Shown here: in pieces, positions 36,065 to 45,199 of the stretch
How positions within the stretch are numbered: the first letter of the stretch is position 1
How the letters are laid out: every line of letters starts with the position of its first letter
NCBI RefSeq assembly: GCF_028596125.1
Contig: NZ_CP117229.1
Span: 1,038,001 to 1,102,000, forward strand
Origin: Listeria innocua
GTDB taxonomy: Bacteria; Bacillota; Bacilli; Lactobacillales; Listeriaceae
Length of the DNA: 64,000 nt
Reading direction: 5' to 3'
The notes under the pieces: model-generated
Database searches by the model: none
The model's input: the letters and a program-made list of their open reading frames with translations, nothing else
What the model was told of the DNA's origin: nothing
Translations under genes and position numbers: made by a program

Positions 36065-36093
36065 CTGACAAAATAGTGGCGCTTAAATATGAT
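36065..36093 (+). promoter_or_regulatory. Promoter of pduU
   Basis: CTGACA, 17-bp spacer, TATGAT: near-consensus vegetative promoter right after the pduT terminator, so pduUV and the cob genes can be made separately from pduST. Confidence 0.65.
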
Positions 36094-36136
36094 AGGATTA
36101 TTTTGAGATAGTTTGTCTAGATGAGGAGTGAAGAAA

Positions 36137-36487
36137 ATGAGTTTTGATGATAATAAAGAACGCGTAATACAAGAATATGTACCGGGAAAACAGGTGACGC
36201 TGGCGCATTTAATCGCCAATCCGAACCGTGATATTTATACAAAATTAGGATTAGAAGAAGGCGCAAGTGCGATTGGAATTTTAACGATTACGCCAAGTGA
36301 GGCTTCGATTATTGCGAGTGACATTGCAACTAAATCAGGTGACGTTCGAATTGGCTTTATTGATCGTTTTAGTGGGTCTGTTGTACTTACTGGTGATGTT
36401 TCTTCTGTTGAATCAGCTTTACAACAAGTTGTTTATTCATTACATGAGATTTTGGACTTTTCTATTCCAAAAATCACTAGGAGCTGA
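36137..36487 (+). CDS. pduU: PduU/EutS, circularly permuted BMC shell protein
   Basis: A 116-residue shell protein of the PduU/EutS type: N-terminal beta-barrel segment ([21 protein letters not shown]) followed by a permuted BMC fold ([21 protein letters not shown]). In known structures the barrel caps the hexamer pore. ATG 36137 is chosen over GTG 36128 because GAGGAG lies at the right distance. pduV follows six bases later. Confidence 0.93.
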   Translation: MSFDDNKERVIQEYVPGKQVTLAHLIANPNRDIYTKLGLEEGASAIGILTITPSEASIIASDIATKSGDVRIGFIDRFSGSVVLTGDVSSVESALQQVVYSLHEILDFSIPKITRS

Positions 36488-36492
36488 GTCAC

Positions 36493-36924
36493 TTGAAGAA
36501 AATGATGGTAATGGGTTCAGTTGGTTGTGGTAAAACAACGCTGTGCCAGAAATTACATGGATATGATATTTTATATAAAAAAACACAAGCTGTGGAGTAT
36601 TTTCAAGAAATGATTGATACCCCAGGCGAATTTGTACAACATAGACAACTATACAGTGCGCTCACTGTGACTTCGGCTGATGCATCAGTAATCGCGATTT
36701 TACAAAGTGTAACGGAGAAGAAGCAGACGTTTTCACCGATGTTTGCCAGTATTTTTGCTAAACCGGTTATTGGGATTGTTACAAAAGTGGATTTAGCGGA
36801 ATCGGACAAAGACATCGAGCGAGCAGAGCGGGAATTACGCATGGCTGGCGCGAAGCATATTTTTTATATTTCTTCGGTAGAGGAAACTGGAATAGAAGAG
36901 CTTCGGGCATATTTGGAAGATTAA
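36493..36924 (+). CDS. pduV: PduV/EutP GTPase-like protein
   Basis: A 143-residue P-loop protein of the EutP/PduV family: Walker A GSVGCGKTT near residue 8, DTPGEF (switch II) near 38 and a TKVD-type specificity motif (VTKVDLAES) near 97. It binds the outside of the microcompartment via PduU in studied species and may link it to the cytoskeleton. TTG start nine bases after AGGAG. Confidence 0.9.
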   Translation: MKKMMVMGSVGCGKTTLCQKLHGYDILYKKTQAVEYFQEMIDTPGEFVQHRQLYSALTVTSADASVIAILQSVTEKKQTFSPMFASIFAKPVIGIVTKVDLAESDKDIERAERELRMAGAKHIFYISSVEETGIEELRAYLED

Positions 36925-36948
36925 TTTTAACTAAATGGGGGTTATTTT

Positions 36949-37692
36949 ATGCCTCAAGTGAGGGATTTATCTGTAATTGATGTGCCTGGTGGTTGTGTTT
37001 TGACGAGCTGTGATATTAGCGCTGGGTTTGGTGAGAAAGTGCATGATGGCTTAAGAGTTGCGCCTGAAGTGACAGCAAGGTTGACCTTGAGAGTTGCTCT
37101 ACTAGAAATGCTTGCTTCAGGTGCTGTAGTTGTGGCTGTGAGTGATGTTATCGGAGCGGAAATGGAGCCGACCGGTAAACGTGTTATCGCAGGTCTAAAA
37201 GACGAACTTTTTAAGGCTGATTTAGGTCATATTGAATTAAATGGTAGTACTGAAGAAAATATGAACGTAACACAAACTAGTGTAGGCGTTCTTGTAACTG
37301 GTTTTGCGACTAAAGCTGCACTTAAGCTCATAAATGTGCATGAAGCTGCGGTCTTATTTGCATTTGGCGAACCGATTGTTGGAGCAGAAGTTTTGCAGAG
37401 AATGATGGAAATGCCAGATTATCCTTTGGTCAAACAGTTAGTTTCTGATAGTAGAGTACTTGAAGTTGTGCCGGTTGGGTCGAAAGGAATGGCTTATGAG
37501 GCCAATACTTTAGCACGGCTTAATGATTGTGTTTTCGAAGCCAGTGGCGTTTTTAATGAAGCGACCATGAATAAAACTGCTGGGCCGGCTTCGGTTATTT
37601 TAGTAGCAGTTAAAGCAAGTGAAGTAAAGGCATTTGAGCAGAATTTTCCAGCTGCTAAATGTTTAGGAGAGTTGAGGAATTACCATGGCTGA
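36949..37692 (+). CDS. cblS: Putative alpha-ribazole kinase CblS (AIR synthase-like fold)
   Basis: A 247-residue protein with the look of the PurM/AIR-synthase ATP-binding superfamily: CDISAGFGEKVHDGLRV, VVAVSDVIGAEMEP and TGFATKAALK. Its position, before cobU-cobS-cobC, matches the Listeria alpha-ribazole kinase CblS, which phosphorylates scavenged alpha-ribazole when the base-activating enzyme CobT is absent. No CobT gene is seen in this window. The assignment combines remembered family placement and context. ATG behind GGGGG. Confidence 0.65.
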   Translation: MPQVRDLSVIDVPGGCVLTSCDISAGFGEKVHDGLRVAPEVTARLTLRVALLEMLASGAVVVAVSDVIGAEMEPTGKRVIAGLKDELFKADLGHIELNGSTEENMNVTQTSVGVLVTGFATKAALKLINVHEAAVLFAFGEPIVGAEVLQRMMEMPDYPLVKQLVSDSRVLEVVPVGSKGMAYEANTLARLNDCVFEASGVFNEATMNKTAGPASVILVAVKASEVKAFEQNFPAAKCLGELRNYHG

Positions 37693-38242
37693 AATGATGC
37701 TTGTAACTGGTGGTGCTAGAAGTGGTAAAAGTAATTTTGCTGAAAAAGAAGCTGCCAAATATGATCGTGTTTTATATGTGGCGACCGGAATTGCATTTCA
37801 AAATGATACAGAGTTTCAAGCTAGGATAAAAAAACATCAAGCAACCCGTCCAGAACACTGGGATACTTTTGAAGCATTTAAAGGGATTGCTACTTACTTG
37901 GAGCAACATGGAAATCAATATGATGTAATAATGCTTGATTGCGTAACGATGTTAGTAACTAATTTATTTTTTTCGTTGCTTGGTGAGCGCGAGTTGACAA
38001 ATGAGATTGCTGATGAAGTAGAAGCGGCGATTCAATCGGAAGTTCGTGCAATTTTAAAAGCAGGAAAGCAATCCTCTGCCAAACTTATTTTTGTTACGAA
38101 CGAAATTGGGCTAGGGGTTGTACCTGAAAACAAGTTAACTCGAGTATTTCGAGATATTATTGGTCGTATTAATCAGCAAATTGCAACGGAAGTAGAGGAA
38201 GTTTATTTTGTCGTGAGCGGCATTCCGAAAAGGTGGAAGTAA
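37685..38242 (+). CDS. cobU: CobU, adenosylcobinamide kinase / guanylyltransferase
   Basis: Phosphorylates adenosylcobinamide and makes AdoCbi-GDP, the activated corrin for nucleotide loop assembly. P-loop [14 protein letters not shown] at residues 6-19, the YVATGIAF strand and [15 protein letters not shown] match CobU/CobP. 185 residues is usual. It overlaps the cblS end by 8 bases and cobS starts one base after its stop. Confidence 0.95.
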
Positions 38243-38243
38243 T

Positions 38244-38990
38244 ATGAAAACATTGATTTTATTAATTCAATTCTTTACGCGAATTCCGCTACCGATCCAA
38301 ATAAATATGGACGAGATTAACTTGAAAAAAGGGAGCGCGCTTCTTCCGCTTGTTGGGGTTGTTATAGGTGCTTGGAATTGGCTCGTTTTTTCTTTAGTAG
38401 CGCTTGTTATGCCTTTGCCGGTTGCGATTATCGCGGGACTTTTTGCAGAAATTATTATTACGGGCGGATTCCATGTTGATGCGCTTGCAGATACAGCTGA
38501 CGGATTATTTTCTTCGCGTAAAAAAGAGCGGATGCTAGAAATTATGAAAGATAGTCGTGTTGGTGCCAATGGTGTAATTGCGATTTGCTTTTATTTTCTT
38601 TTTTATGGCGCTTTATTTCTTTCTGTTCCAAATATACAGCAGATTGGCTGGTTGTTTTTCGTTTTACCAATCGTTGCAAAAGGTGTGACAATGCTACTTT
38701 TTGCGAAAATGAGTTATGCAGGATCGAAAGAAGGGCTTGGTTCTATTTTTCTAGGTGTTCCTTGGTGGCCGATTATGATTGCCCAAGGGATTGTTCTCAT
38801 TGTTTTAGCGTTGTTTTTCTCTTATATTGGGCTAATTGCTTATGCTGGCGTGTTAGTATTTACGATTATTTACCGGTTATTTGTATATAAGCGAATTGGT
38901 GGAATGAACGGGGATACGCTTGGTGCAGGTGGGCAAATGGGACAACTTGTGTGCCTATTTTGTTTAGTGTTAATTTGGGGGTTGATGTAA
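38244..38990 (+). CDS. cobS: CobS, adenosylcobalamin 5'-phosphate synthase
   Basis: Polytopic membrane enzyme that joins AdoCbi-GDP with alpha-ribazole (phosphate). N-terminal FFTRIPLP, the conserved metal-binding [19 protein letters not shown] with DSRVGANG, and six to seven hydrophobic helices; 248 residues is normal. It sits between cobU and cobC with no gaps. Confidence 0.95.
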
Positions 38991-39566
38991 TTGCAACTTA
39001 TTTTTGTCAGGCACGGCGAAACTGACTGCAATGCACTAAAAAAATATTGTGGTCAAATGGACGTGGCTTTAAATGAAAATGGTATAAGACAAATGAAACG
39101 ACTCCAAGAAAGACTTACTGATTACTCATTTGACTTAGTCGTTACCAGTGATTTAATGCGAGTAAATCAATCTGCAGCATTGTTAAGTAACAGAAAGCCA
39201 ATTCGTTTTCCTGGATTTAATGAAATGAATTTTGGCGATTTTGAAGGATATACATACCAAGAAATTAGTACTAAGTTTCCTGTCGCCTGGGATGACTATT
39301 GTAGTAACTGGCAAACAGCTCCGTTTCCAAATGGGGAAAGTTTTCCGGTTTTTTATGAGCGAGTGATAGCTACATTTAAGGCTGAATGGGAAAACTGGCA
39401 GAAACTCGATACGGTGTTATTTGTAGGGCATCTTGGTGTATTACGCGCCATTGCACTTTTTCTACAAGATCAAAAAATAGCACAATTTTGGGATACCGAT
39501 TTTAAGCAAGGTTGCTATTCGCTCTGGGACAATAAGTCTCAAAGCTTTCTCATTTCTAATCAATAG
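38991..39566 (+). CDS. cobC: CobC, alpha-ribazole-5'-phosphate phosphatase (histidine phosphatase)
   Basis: A 191-residue histidine phosphatase. RHGET near residue 7, second histidine in VGHLGVLRA near 143. It removes the 5' phosphate from adenosylcobalamin phosphate. TTG start immediately after the cobS stop, with GGGGG in the cobS tail as ribosome binding site. A general phosphoglycerate-mutase-like phosphatase is the alternative; context favours CobC. No terminator follows; the region leads into the riboswitch. Confidence 0.87.
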   Translation: MQLIFVRHGETDCNALKKYCGQMDVALNENGIRQMKRLQERLTDYSFDLVVTSDLMRVNQSAALLSNRKPIRFPGFNEMNFGDFEGYTYQEISTKFPVAWDDYCSNWQTAPFPNGESFPVFYERVIATFKAEWENWQKLDTVLFVGHLGVLRAIALFLQDQKIAQFWDTDFKQGCYSLWDNKSQSFLISNQ

Positions 39567-39586
39567 TAGATTTTTGTTGTTTCAGG

Positions 39587-39623
39587 TGAAAACGCTTTTT
39601 TTGTAAATCGTTTGTGGTAAGAT
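39587..39623 (+). promoter_or_regulatory. Promoter of the antisense riboswitch RNA with cre-like site
   Basis: TGAAAACGCTTTTT (39587-39600) matches 13 of 14 positions of the catabolite-responsive element consensus. It ends 17 bases before an extended -10 TGGTAAGAT (TAAGAT 39618-39623), so it covers the -35 region. Confidence 0.5.
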
Positions 39624-39815
39624 GTAGGTAGTTAAATAGGTCTTATGTTGGTGGAATGTGTTTGCATTTCTGAAAGAGGAATTCGGTATGAAGCCGGAAC
39701 TGCCCCCGCAACTGTAAGGTGGACAAGAATTGAAAATAACCACTGTGCGTTTTTGACGTATGGGAAGGTTCAATTGTTGAATGAAGCCAAGTCAGGATAC
39801 TCGCCAAATAAGACG
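39624..39815 (+). ncRNA. Cobalamin riboswitch of the pocR antisense RNA (Rli39/AspocR type)
   Basis: Adenosylcobalamin aptamer: GCCCCCGCAACTGTAA at 39702-39717 and the B12 box AGTCAGGATACTCGCC at 39790-39805, with the GGAATTCGGTATGAAGCC core between. It faces + and has no coding gene downstream on its strand; instead it reads toward the 3' end of pocR. Established Listeria work shows this RNA (Rli39) is terminated when B12 binds and otherwise extends as antisense to pocR, so pocR is expressed only with B12 available. I read that layout directly here. Confidence 0.93.
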
Positions 39816-39880
39816 GAAGCAACTCTTTTTCGGGGTCCTAAAAAGCGTATGCGGGTAGTATAGCTTATTTGCTGTGCATA

Positions 39881-39913
39881 AACTCTCATTCGATAATGGA
39901 TGAAAGTTTTTTT
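39881..39913 (+). terminator. Riboswitch-linked terminator of the antisense RNA
   Basis: AACTCTCATTC / GGATGAAAGTT imperfect stem followed by seven T. It is the natural stop for the B12-bound short form of the riboswitch RNA. Confidence 0.75.
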
Positions 39914-39925
39914 GTTTTTCAAGCA

Positions 39926-39967
39926 GCAAAAAAGTCATATTCTGAAATAATCATCGAATATGACTTT
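39926..39967 (-). terminator. pocR: pocR terminator
   Basis: AAAGTCATATTC / GAATATGACTTT, a 12-bp perfect stem; on the minus strand it is followed by TTTTTTG. Confidence 0.85.
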
Positions 39968-39976
39968 GGAAAGTAC

Positions 39977-40861
39977 TTATTTTAAGGTTTCGCGGTAGCC
40001 TTTTGGAGTTACATCAAACTCTTTTCGGAAGACTTTGCAGAAATAGCTCGTTTGGGTGAATCCTAAGTTACGAGCAACATTATCAATCGACCAACGTGGA
40101 TTTTTTAGCATATCTTTTGCGAGCGACATTTTCTTTTGGTTTACATAATTGATAAAATTAACATTCATTTCTTTTTTGAATAATTTACTGAAGTAATAAG
40201 AGCTAAGGTAGACATGACTTGCAACTTCATCAAGTGTAATTGGACGATTGAGATTTTTTTCAATATACTTAAGTGCTTTTCGAATTTCTTTATTATCTTC
40301 ATGATGTGTTGGTTTATTGTGATGGAAGACGATTTTTTGTTTTTGTTCTTCGCGGCTTTTTTCCATTTCAGATTTCAAGTAATACTGGGAGATAATTGTA
40401 AGCATTTCGGCAGAAGAATTGATTTTTTTAGAGCTGAAAACAGGGACAGAGCGAAACGCGGAAATTAGGTCTTTATCGTTTTTCCAATCAGTTTCTTCTG
40501 TTTGAATATTACCAACTTCACTATTTTCTTCACAAATAACCTGACCGCTGAGCAAAAATCCGCTTAGTTGATTTTCGACGACGATTGGAACTGAAAAATC
40601 GGTTAGTCCAGCGTGACATCGATAAATTAAAGGTTTTCCGGTTTTAGAAGCTTCCAACCCGCCAAACATATCACATTTTTGGCAAAGCGAGCGATATTTT
40701 GGGTTAGAACGAATGAGTTGGCAAAAAGGAGTAAAGTTACATAATCTTGAAACTTCGGTACCGTGTATATCTACAACAACTGAGGCTAGACTAGTAGCGG
40801 CTGAGAACTCATCCATGACTTTTTCAAGAAGCATTTCATTGCTTTTGGTTTGTAGTAACAT
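39977..40861 (-). CDS. pocR: PocR, AraC-family activator of the pdu/cob genes
   Basis: A 294-residue regulator. The N-terminal 170 residues are a PocR sensory domain with cysteine pairs (LCNFTPFCQLIRSNPKYRSL, CQKCDMFGG, YRCHAG) for binding propanediol-like ligands. The C-terminal 100 residues are an AraC DNA-binding domain with two helix-turn-helix motifs (ITLDEVASHVYLSSYYFSKLF and WSIDNVARNLGFTQTSYFCKVF). ATG behind AAGGGG. It should activate pduA and the other pdu promoters. It is overlapped by the antisense RNA from the B12 riboswitch. Confidence 0.95.
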   Translation of the reverse strand: MLLQTKSNEMLLEKVMDEFSAATSLASVVVDIHGTEVSRLCNFTPFCQLIRSNPKYRSLCQKCDMFGGLEASKTGKPLIYRCHAGLTDFSVPIVVENQLSGFLLSGQVICEENSEVGNIQTEETDWKNDKDLISAFRSVPVFSSKKINSSAEMLTIISQYYLKSEMEKSREEQKQKIVFHHNKPTHHEDNKEIRKALKYIEKNLNRPITLDEVASHVYLSSYYFSKLFKKEMNVNFINYVNQKKMSLAKDMLKNPRWSIDNVARNLGFTQTSYFCKVFRKEFDVTPKGYRETLK

Positions 40862-40906
40862 AGCTATTCCCCTTTCGGCAATACTTGGCGTGTTTCTGTC
40901 GTTCTT

Positions 40907-40936
40907 AGTATAGCATATTTATAATGCGCTTACATT
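40907..40936 (-). promoter_or_regulatory. pocR promoter with TGTAAGCG/cre-like element
   Basis: Minus strand: AATGTAAGCGCATTA (40922-40936), then extended -10 TGCTATACT (TATACT 40907-40912), 22 bases start-to-start. The element fits cre with one mismatch and sits where the -35 should be. Confidence 0.55.
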
Positions 40937-40985
40937 TTCTTGCCATGAAGATAACAATATATTGCTAAGACTAATTTCATAAGAG

Positions 40986-41020
40986 AAAGCCCAAACCATG
41001 CTCTACTGGATGGCTTTTTG
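40986..41020 (+). terminator. First of two tandem terminators before pduA
   Basis: AAAGCC / GGCTTT with an inner CCA/TGG stem, then a T-run. It may be the far end of the long antisense RNA across pocR, since no + strand gene precedes it. Confidence 0.55.
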
Positions 41021-41034
41021 TCGTTTATTTTTTT

Positions 41035-41080
41035 GAAGGCGCAAAATTGTGTTAAAACACGATTCGCGTCTTCTTTTTTT
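41035..41080 (+). terminator. Second tandem terminator before pduA
   Basis: Long imperfect stem (GAAGGCGC..GTGT / ACAC..GCGTCTTC, loop TAAA) with a seven-T tail, strong on the + strand. Confidence 0.75.
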
Positions 41081-41083
41081 ATA

Positions 41084-41123
41084 TTGTAAGCGGCAACTAT
41101 TTATATATTAGATTGCATATACT
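41084..41123 (+). promoter_or_regulatory. Main pdu operon promoter region
   Basis: TTGTAAGCGGCAACT (41084-41098) fits cre with one mismatch; TATACT at 41118-41123 has a poor -35 (AACTAT), as expected for a PocR-activated promoter. Ribosome binding site GAAGGAGG follows. Confidence 0.5.
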
Positions 41124-41162
41124 GAGAGAGTAAAATACTTATTTTGAGAAGGAGGTACACCC

Positions 41163-41450
41163 ATGCAAGAAGCACTAGGTTTAGTTGAAACTAAAGGGCT
41201 AGTCAGCGCCATTGAAGCCGCTGACGCCATGGTTAAATCAGCTAACGTAACATTAACAGGGTACGAAAAAATCGGATCCGGGCTTGTTACTGTGATGGTT
41301 AGAGGGGATGTAGGTGCAGTTAAAGCAGCAACAGACGCTGGGGCTGAAGCAGCAAGAAATGTAGGTACCGTAATGAGTACACATGTTATTCCTCGTCCGC
41401 ATACTGATGTGGAAGAAATTTTACCAGTGAGGGTGAAGTCAGATGAGTAA
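41163..41450 (+). CDS. pduA: PduA, BMC shell hexamer
   Basis: A 95-residue single-BMC shell protein forming hexamers with a central pore thought to admit propanediol. [20 protein letters not shown] and [20 protein letters not shown] are the canonical motifs. First gene of the main pdu operon, with GAAGGAGG upstream, overlapping pduB by 8 bases. Very similar to pduJ further down, a recent-looking duplication with a longer C-terminal tail ([12 protein letters not shown]). Confidence 0.96.
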   Translation: MQEALGLVETKGLVSAIEAADAMVKSANVTLTGYEKIGSGLVTVMVRGDVGAVKAATDAGAEAARNVGTVMSTHVIPRPHTDVEEILPVRVKSDE

Positions 41451-42246
41451 GCAAAATAAACTGATTGACGAAATTCTAAAACAGGTAATGGAAACGGTCA
41501 ATGATGCCCCGGAAAAAATAGTAGAGGATGGAGGATCACGTCAAATGAGTGAAAAAGCAGTTCAATTAACAGAGTTTGTAGGAACAGCGATTGGAGATAC
41601 AATCGGCCTAGTGATTGCGAATGTAGACGGACAACTTTTAGAAGCAATGAAGCTTGAGAAGTCTTACCGTTCTATAGGTATTTTAGGAGCCCGTACTGGT
41701 GCAGGCCCACATATTATGGCAGCAGATGAAGCTGTAAAAGCAACGAATACAGAAGTAGTAAAAATCGAATTACCACGTGATACAAAAGGCGGTGCAGGTC
41801 ACGGTTCTTTAATTATCTTTGGTGGTGATGATGTTTCTGATGTTAAACGCGCAGTGGAAGTTGCACTGAATGAATTAGATAAAACTTTTGGAGATGTATA
41901 CGGTAACGAAGCAGGGCATATTGAACTCCAATATACCGCTCGCGCAAGCCACGCACTTAATACAGCATTTGGCGCACCAGTAGGTAAAGCATTTGGACTT
42001 ATGGTTGGTGCACCGGCTGGAATTGGCGTTGTTATGGCTGATACTGCGGTGAAATCTGCCAATGTAGATGTGGTTGCTTATTCTTCACCAGCAGATGGAA
42101 CAAGTTTCTCCAATGAAGTGATTCTTTGTATTTCAGGAGATTCTGGCGCAGTTCGTCAAGCAGTTATTTCAGCACGTGAAATTGGTAAAAAATTACTTGG
42201 AGCTTTAGGGGATGAACCGAAAAATGATCGTCCATCCTACATTTAG
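41443..42246 (+). CDS. pduB: PduB, tandem-BMC trimeric shell protein
   Basis: A 267-residue major shell protein with two BMC domains ([39 protein letters not shown]). The N-terminal 35 residues ([19 protein letters not shown]) form the extension that in studied species binds the enzymatic core to the shell. No separate internal PduB' start stands out, though ATG codons with weak sites exist near residue 38. pduC follows after 18 bases. Confidence 0.95.
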   Translation: MSKQNKLIDEILKQVMETVNDAPEKIVEDGGSRQMSEKAVQLTEFVGTAIGDTIGLVIANVDGQLLEAMKLEKSYRSIGILGARTGAGPHIMAADEAVKATNTEVVKIELPRDTKGGAGHGSLIIFGGDDVSDVKRAVEVALNELDKTFGDVYGNEAGHIELQYTARASHALNTAFGAPVGKAFGLMVGAPAGIGVVMADTAVKSANVDVVAYSSPADGTSFSNEVILCISGDSGAVRQAVISAREIGKKLLGALGDEPKNDRPSYI

Positions 42247-42264
42247 AACGGAGGGTAACGACTG

Positions 42265-43929
42265 ATGAAATCAAAACGCTTTGAAGAATTAGCAAAACGC
42301 CCGGTCAATCAAGATGGTTTTGTAAAAGAATGGATTGAAGAAGGCTTAATCGCAATGGAAAGTCCAAATGACCCAAAACCAAGCATTAAAATAGAAAATG
42401 GAAAAGTAGTCGAAATGGACAGCAAAAAATTAGCTGATTTTGACTTAATTGACCATTTTATCGCTAAATATGGCGTCGATTTATCTCGTGCAGAAGAAGT
42501 TATGAAAATGGATTCTGTTAAGCTTGCAAACATGCTTTGCGACCCAAATGTACCACGGGAAAAAATCGTTTTACTTACAACAGCAATGACACCGGCAAAA
42601 ATAGTTGAAGTAGTTTCACAAATGAACGTTGTCGAAATGATGATGTCCATGCAAAAAATGCGCTCACGTAGAACACCGACAACGCAAGCTCACGTAACTA
42701 ACTTACGTGATAACCCTGTTCAAATTGCAGCAGATGCAGCAGAGGCAGCAATTCGTGGTTTTGACGAGCAAGAAACAACCGTTGCTGTAGTTCGTTATGC
42801 ACCTTTCAACGCACTTAGCTTATTGGTAGGTTCGCAAACAGGCCGTGGTGGCGTATTAACCCAATGTTCTCTTGAAGAAGCAACAGAATTAGAGCTTGGT
42901 ATGCGCGGTTTAACTTGTTACGCTGAAACGATTTCTGTTTATGGTACAGAACCTGTATTTACAGACGGAGATGATACGCCTTGGTCCAAAGGTATTTTGG
43001 CAAGTGCTTATGCGTCTCGCGGTCTAAAAATGCGTTTCACATCTGGAACTGGTTCTGAGGTTCAAATGGGTTATGCAGAAGGAAAATCGATGCTTTATCT
43101 AGAATCTCGCTGTATCTTCATTACGAAAGCGGCTGGTGTTCAAGGTTTACAAAATGGTTCGATTAGTTGTATCGGAATTCCGGGAGCCGTACCAAGTGGT
43201 ATTAGAGCAGTTCTTGCAGAGAATTTAATTGCCGTTATGTTAGATCTAGAAGTAGCTTCTGGTAACGACCAAACTTTCTCTCACTCGGATATTCGCCGTA
43301 CAGCTCGTTTGCTGATGCAATTTTTACCAGGAACTGATTACATTTCATCTGGATATAGTGCGACTCCAAACTATGACAATATGTTTGCGGGTTCCAATTT
43401 TGATGCAGATGATTTTGATGATTACAATATTTTACAACGTGATTTAAAAGTAGATGGTGGTTTAACGCCAGTGACGGAGGAAGAAGTTGTAGCGGTTAGA
43501 AATAAAGCTGCACGAGTAATCCAAGTTGTCTTTGATAAATTAGGTCTTCCTGCTGTAACGGATGAGGAAGTAGAAGCAGCAACCTATGCACGTGGAAGTA
43601 ACGATATGCCAGAACGTAACATGGTAGAAGATATTAAAGCAGCAGCAGAAATGATGGACCGCGGCGTAACTGGTCTGGATGTTGTAAAAGCATTAGCTGC
43701 TGGTGGATTTGACGATGTTGCCGAAAGCGTACTAAACATGCTGAAACAACGCGTATCTGGAGACTTCCTTCATACATCTGCCATCATTGATAAAGACTGG
43801 AATGTCATTAGTTCCGTCAACGATTTAAATGATTACGCAGGCCCAGGAACTGGTTATCGCTTAGAAGGCGAACGCTGGGAAAAATTAAAAGATATTGCTG
43901 TTGCAGTTGATGCAAACGAATTAGATTAA
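42265..43929 (+). CDS. pduC: PduC, propanediol dehydratase large subunit
   Basis: Catalytic TIM-barrel subunit of adenosylcobalamin-dependent propanediol/glycerol dehydratase, converting 1,2-propanediol to propionaldehyde inside the microcompartment. 554 residues, full length. Recognisable segments are [44 protein letters not shown] and [22 protein letters not shown] before the ATG. It is followed by medium and small subunits. Confidence 0.97.
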   Translation: MKSKRFEELAKRPVNQDGFVKEWIEEGLIAMESPNDPKPSIKIENGKVVEMDSKKLADFDLIDHFIAKYGVDLSRAEEVMKMDSVKLANMLCDPNVPREKIVLLTTAMTPAKIVEVVSQMNVVEMMMSMQKMRSRRTPTTQAHVTNLRDNPVQIAADAAEAAIRGFDEQETTVAVVRYAPFNALSLLVGSQTGRGGVLTQCSLEEATELELGMRGLTCYAETISVYGTEPVFTDGDDTPWSKGILASAYASRGLKMRFTSGTGSEVQMGYAEGKSMLYLESRCIFITKAAGVQGLQNGSISCIGIPGAVPSGIRAVLAENLIAVMLDLEVASGNDQTFSHSDIRRTARLLMQFLPGTDYISSGYSATPNYDNMFAGSNFDADDFDDYNILQRDLKVDGGLTPVTEEEVVAVRNKAARVIQVVFDKLGLPAVTDEEVEAATYARGSNDMPERNMVEDIKAAAEMMDRGVTGLDVVKALAAGGFDDVAESVLNMLKQRVSGDFLHTSAIIDKDWNVISSVNDLNDYAGPGTGYRLEGERWEKLKDIAVAVDANELD

Positions 43930-43966
43930 GCTACTTCCCATTTTTTATAAAGGAGGATTAAGAGAC

Positions 43967-44626
43967 ATGGTTGAAATTAACGAAAAAGTGCTTCGCGGAA
44001 TTATCTCAGAAGTACTAGATGAATTACAGCTTAAAGAAGATAAAGTTTCTTTCCAAAAAGAACAGCCAAGTGTTGCAGTTTCAGATGAAAGCTTTTTAAC
44101 AGAAGTTGGGGATGCGAAACCAGGAAGACAAAAAGATGAAGTTGTTATTGCGGTCGCACCAGCTTTTGGTAAATATCAAACGAAAAACATTGTTGGCGTT
44201 CCACATAAACAGATTTTACGAGAAGTGATTGCAGGCATTGAAGAAGAAGGGTTAAAAGCACGCGTTGTTCGTGTATTCCGTTCTTCTGATGTAGCTTTCG
44301 TCGCAGTAGAAGGCGACAAATTAAGTGGTTCAGGCATTTGTATCGGCATTCAGTCGCGCGGTACAGCATTAATCCATCAAAAAGATTTACAACCACTTTC
44401 GAACCTAGAGTTATTCCCACAAGCACCACTAATCACACTAGAAACTTACCGGGCAATTGGTAAAAACGCTGCGAAATATGCAAAAGGTGAATCACCAAAT
44501 CCAGTCCCAATGGTAAATGATCAAATGGCTCGTCCAAAATTCCAAGCAAAAGCAGCTTTACTTCATATCAAAGAAACGAAACATGTTGTTCAAGGTAAAA
44601 ACGCAGTCGAACTACAAGTAAATTAA
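43967..44626 (+). CDS. pduD: PduD, propanediol dehydratase medium subunit
   Basis: A 219-residue B12-binding medium subunit. The amphipathic N-terminal helix ([17 protein letters not shown]) serves as a microcompartment-targeting peptide; a linker of about 30 residues follows, then the conserved core ([36 protein letters not shown]). ATG behind AAAGGAGG. Confidence 0.96.
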   Translation: MVEINEKVLRGIISEVLDELQLKEDKVSFQKEQPSVAVSDESFLTEVGDAKPGRQKDEVVIAVAPAFGKYQTKNIVGVPHKQILREVIAGIEEEGLKARVVRVFRSSDVAFVAVEGDKLSGSGICIGIQSRGTALIHQKDLQPLSNLELFPQAPLITLETYRAIGKNAAKYAKGESPNPVPMVNDQMARPKFQAKAALLHIKETKHVVQGKNAVELQVN

Positions 44627-44642
44627 TAGTGAGGTGAGAATG

Positions 44643-45155
44643 ATGAATCAAGAAGCACTAGAAAATATGGTTAGAAATATTTTACAAGAAGTAAATAGTG
44701 GTGCAGTAACAACAACCACTTCTCAAAAAGCAAGCGGAGATTCACTGACTGTACGCGACTACCCACTCGGTACGAAACGTCCAGAACTTGTAAAAACAGC
44801 TTCATCTAAATCTTTGGATGATATTACGCTAAAAAGTGTTCTAGATGGCACAATTAAACCTGAAGATGTTCGTGTAACAGCAGAGACGCTTAAAATGCAA
44901 GCGCAAGTAGCAAGAGATGCAGGACGTGCTACACTCGCGAACAACTTTGAACGTGCAGCAGAATTAACCGTTGTTCCAGATGAGCGTATTTTAGAAATTT
45001 ACAATGCGATGCGTCCTTACCGTTCTTCAAGAGAAGAATTGCTTGCGATTGCGGATGAATTAGAAAATGTGTATCAAGCAACAATTTGTTCTAATTATGT
45101 TCGTGAAGCAGCACAGCTTTATCAAGAGCGTAAGAAATTAAAAGGCGATAATTAA
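44643..45155 (+). CDS. pduE: PduE, propanediol dehydratase small subunit
   Basis: A 170-residue small subunit, with an N-terminal targeting-like helix (EALENMVRNILQEV), then DYPLGTKRPELVKTASSK and RPYRSSREELLAIADELE. I start at ATG 44643, correctly spaced from GAGGTG; upstream in-frame GTG 44634 and ATG 44640 are too close. pduG begins 44 bases later. Confidence 0.95.
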   Translation: MNQEALENMVRNILQEVNSGAVTTTTSQKASGDSLTVRDYPLGTKRPELVKTASSKSLDDITLKSVLDGTIKPEDVRVTAETLKMQAQVARDAGRATLANNFERAAELTVVPDERILEIYNAMRPYRSSREELLAIADELENVYQATICSNYVREAAQLYQERKKLKGDN

Positions 45156-45199
45156 AATTCACCTTTGCTCATGATTATGTAGGAAATGCGGTGAAATGA

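Noticed and set aside
36077..36088. Reverse-strand TTTAAGCG at the pduU promoter as a further cre-like site
   Set aside because: Three consensus positions fail and it lies in the spacer in opposite orientation.
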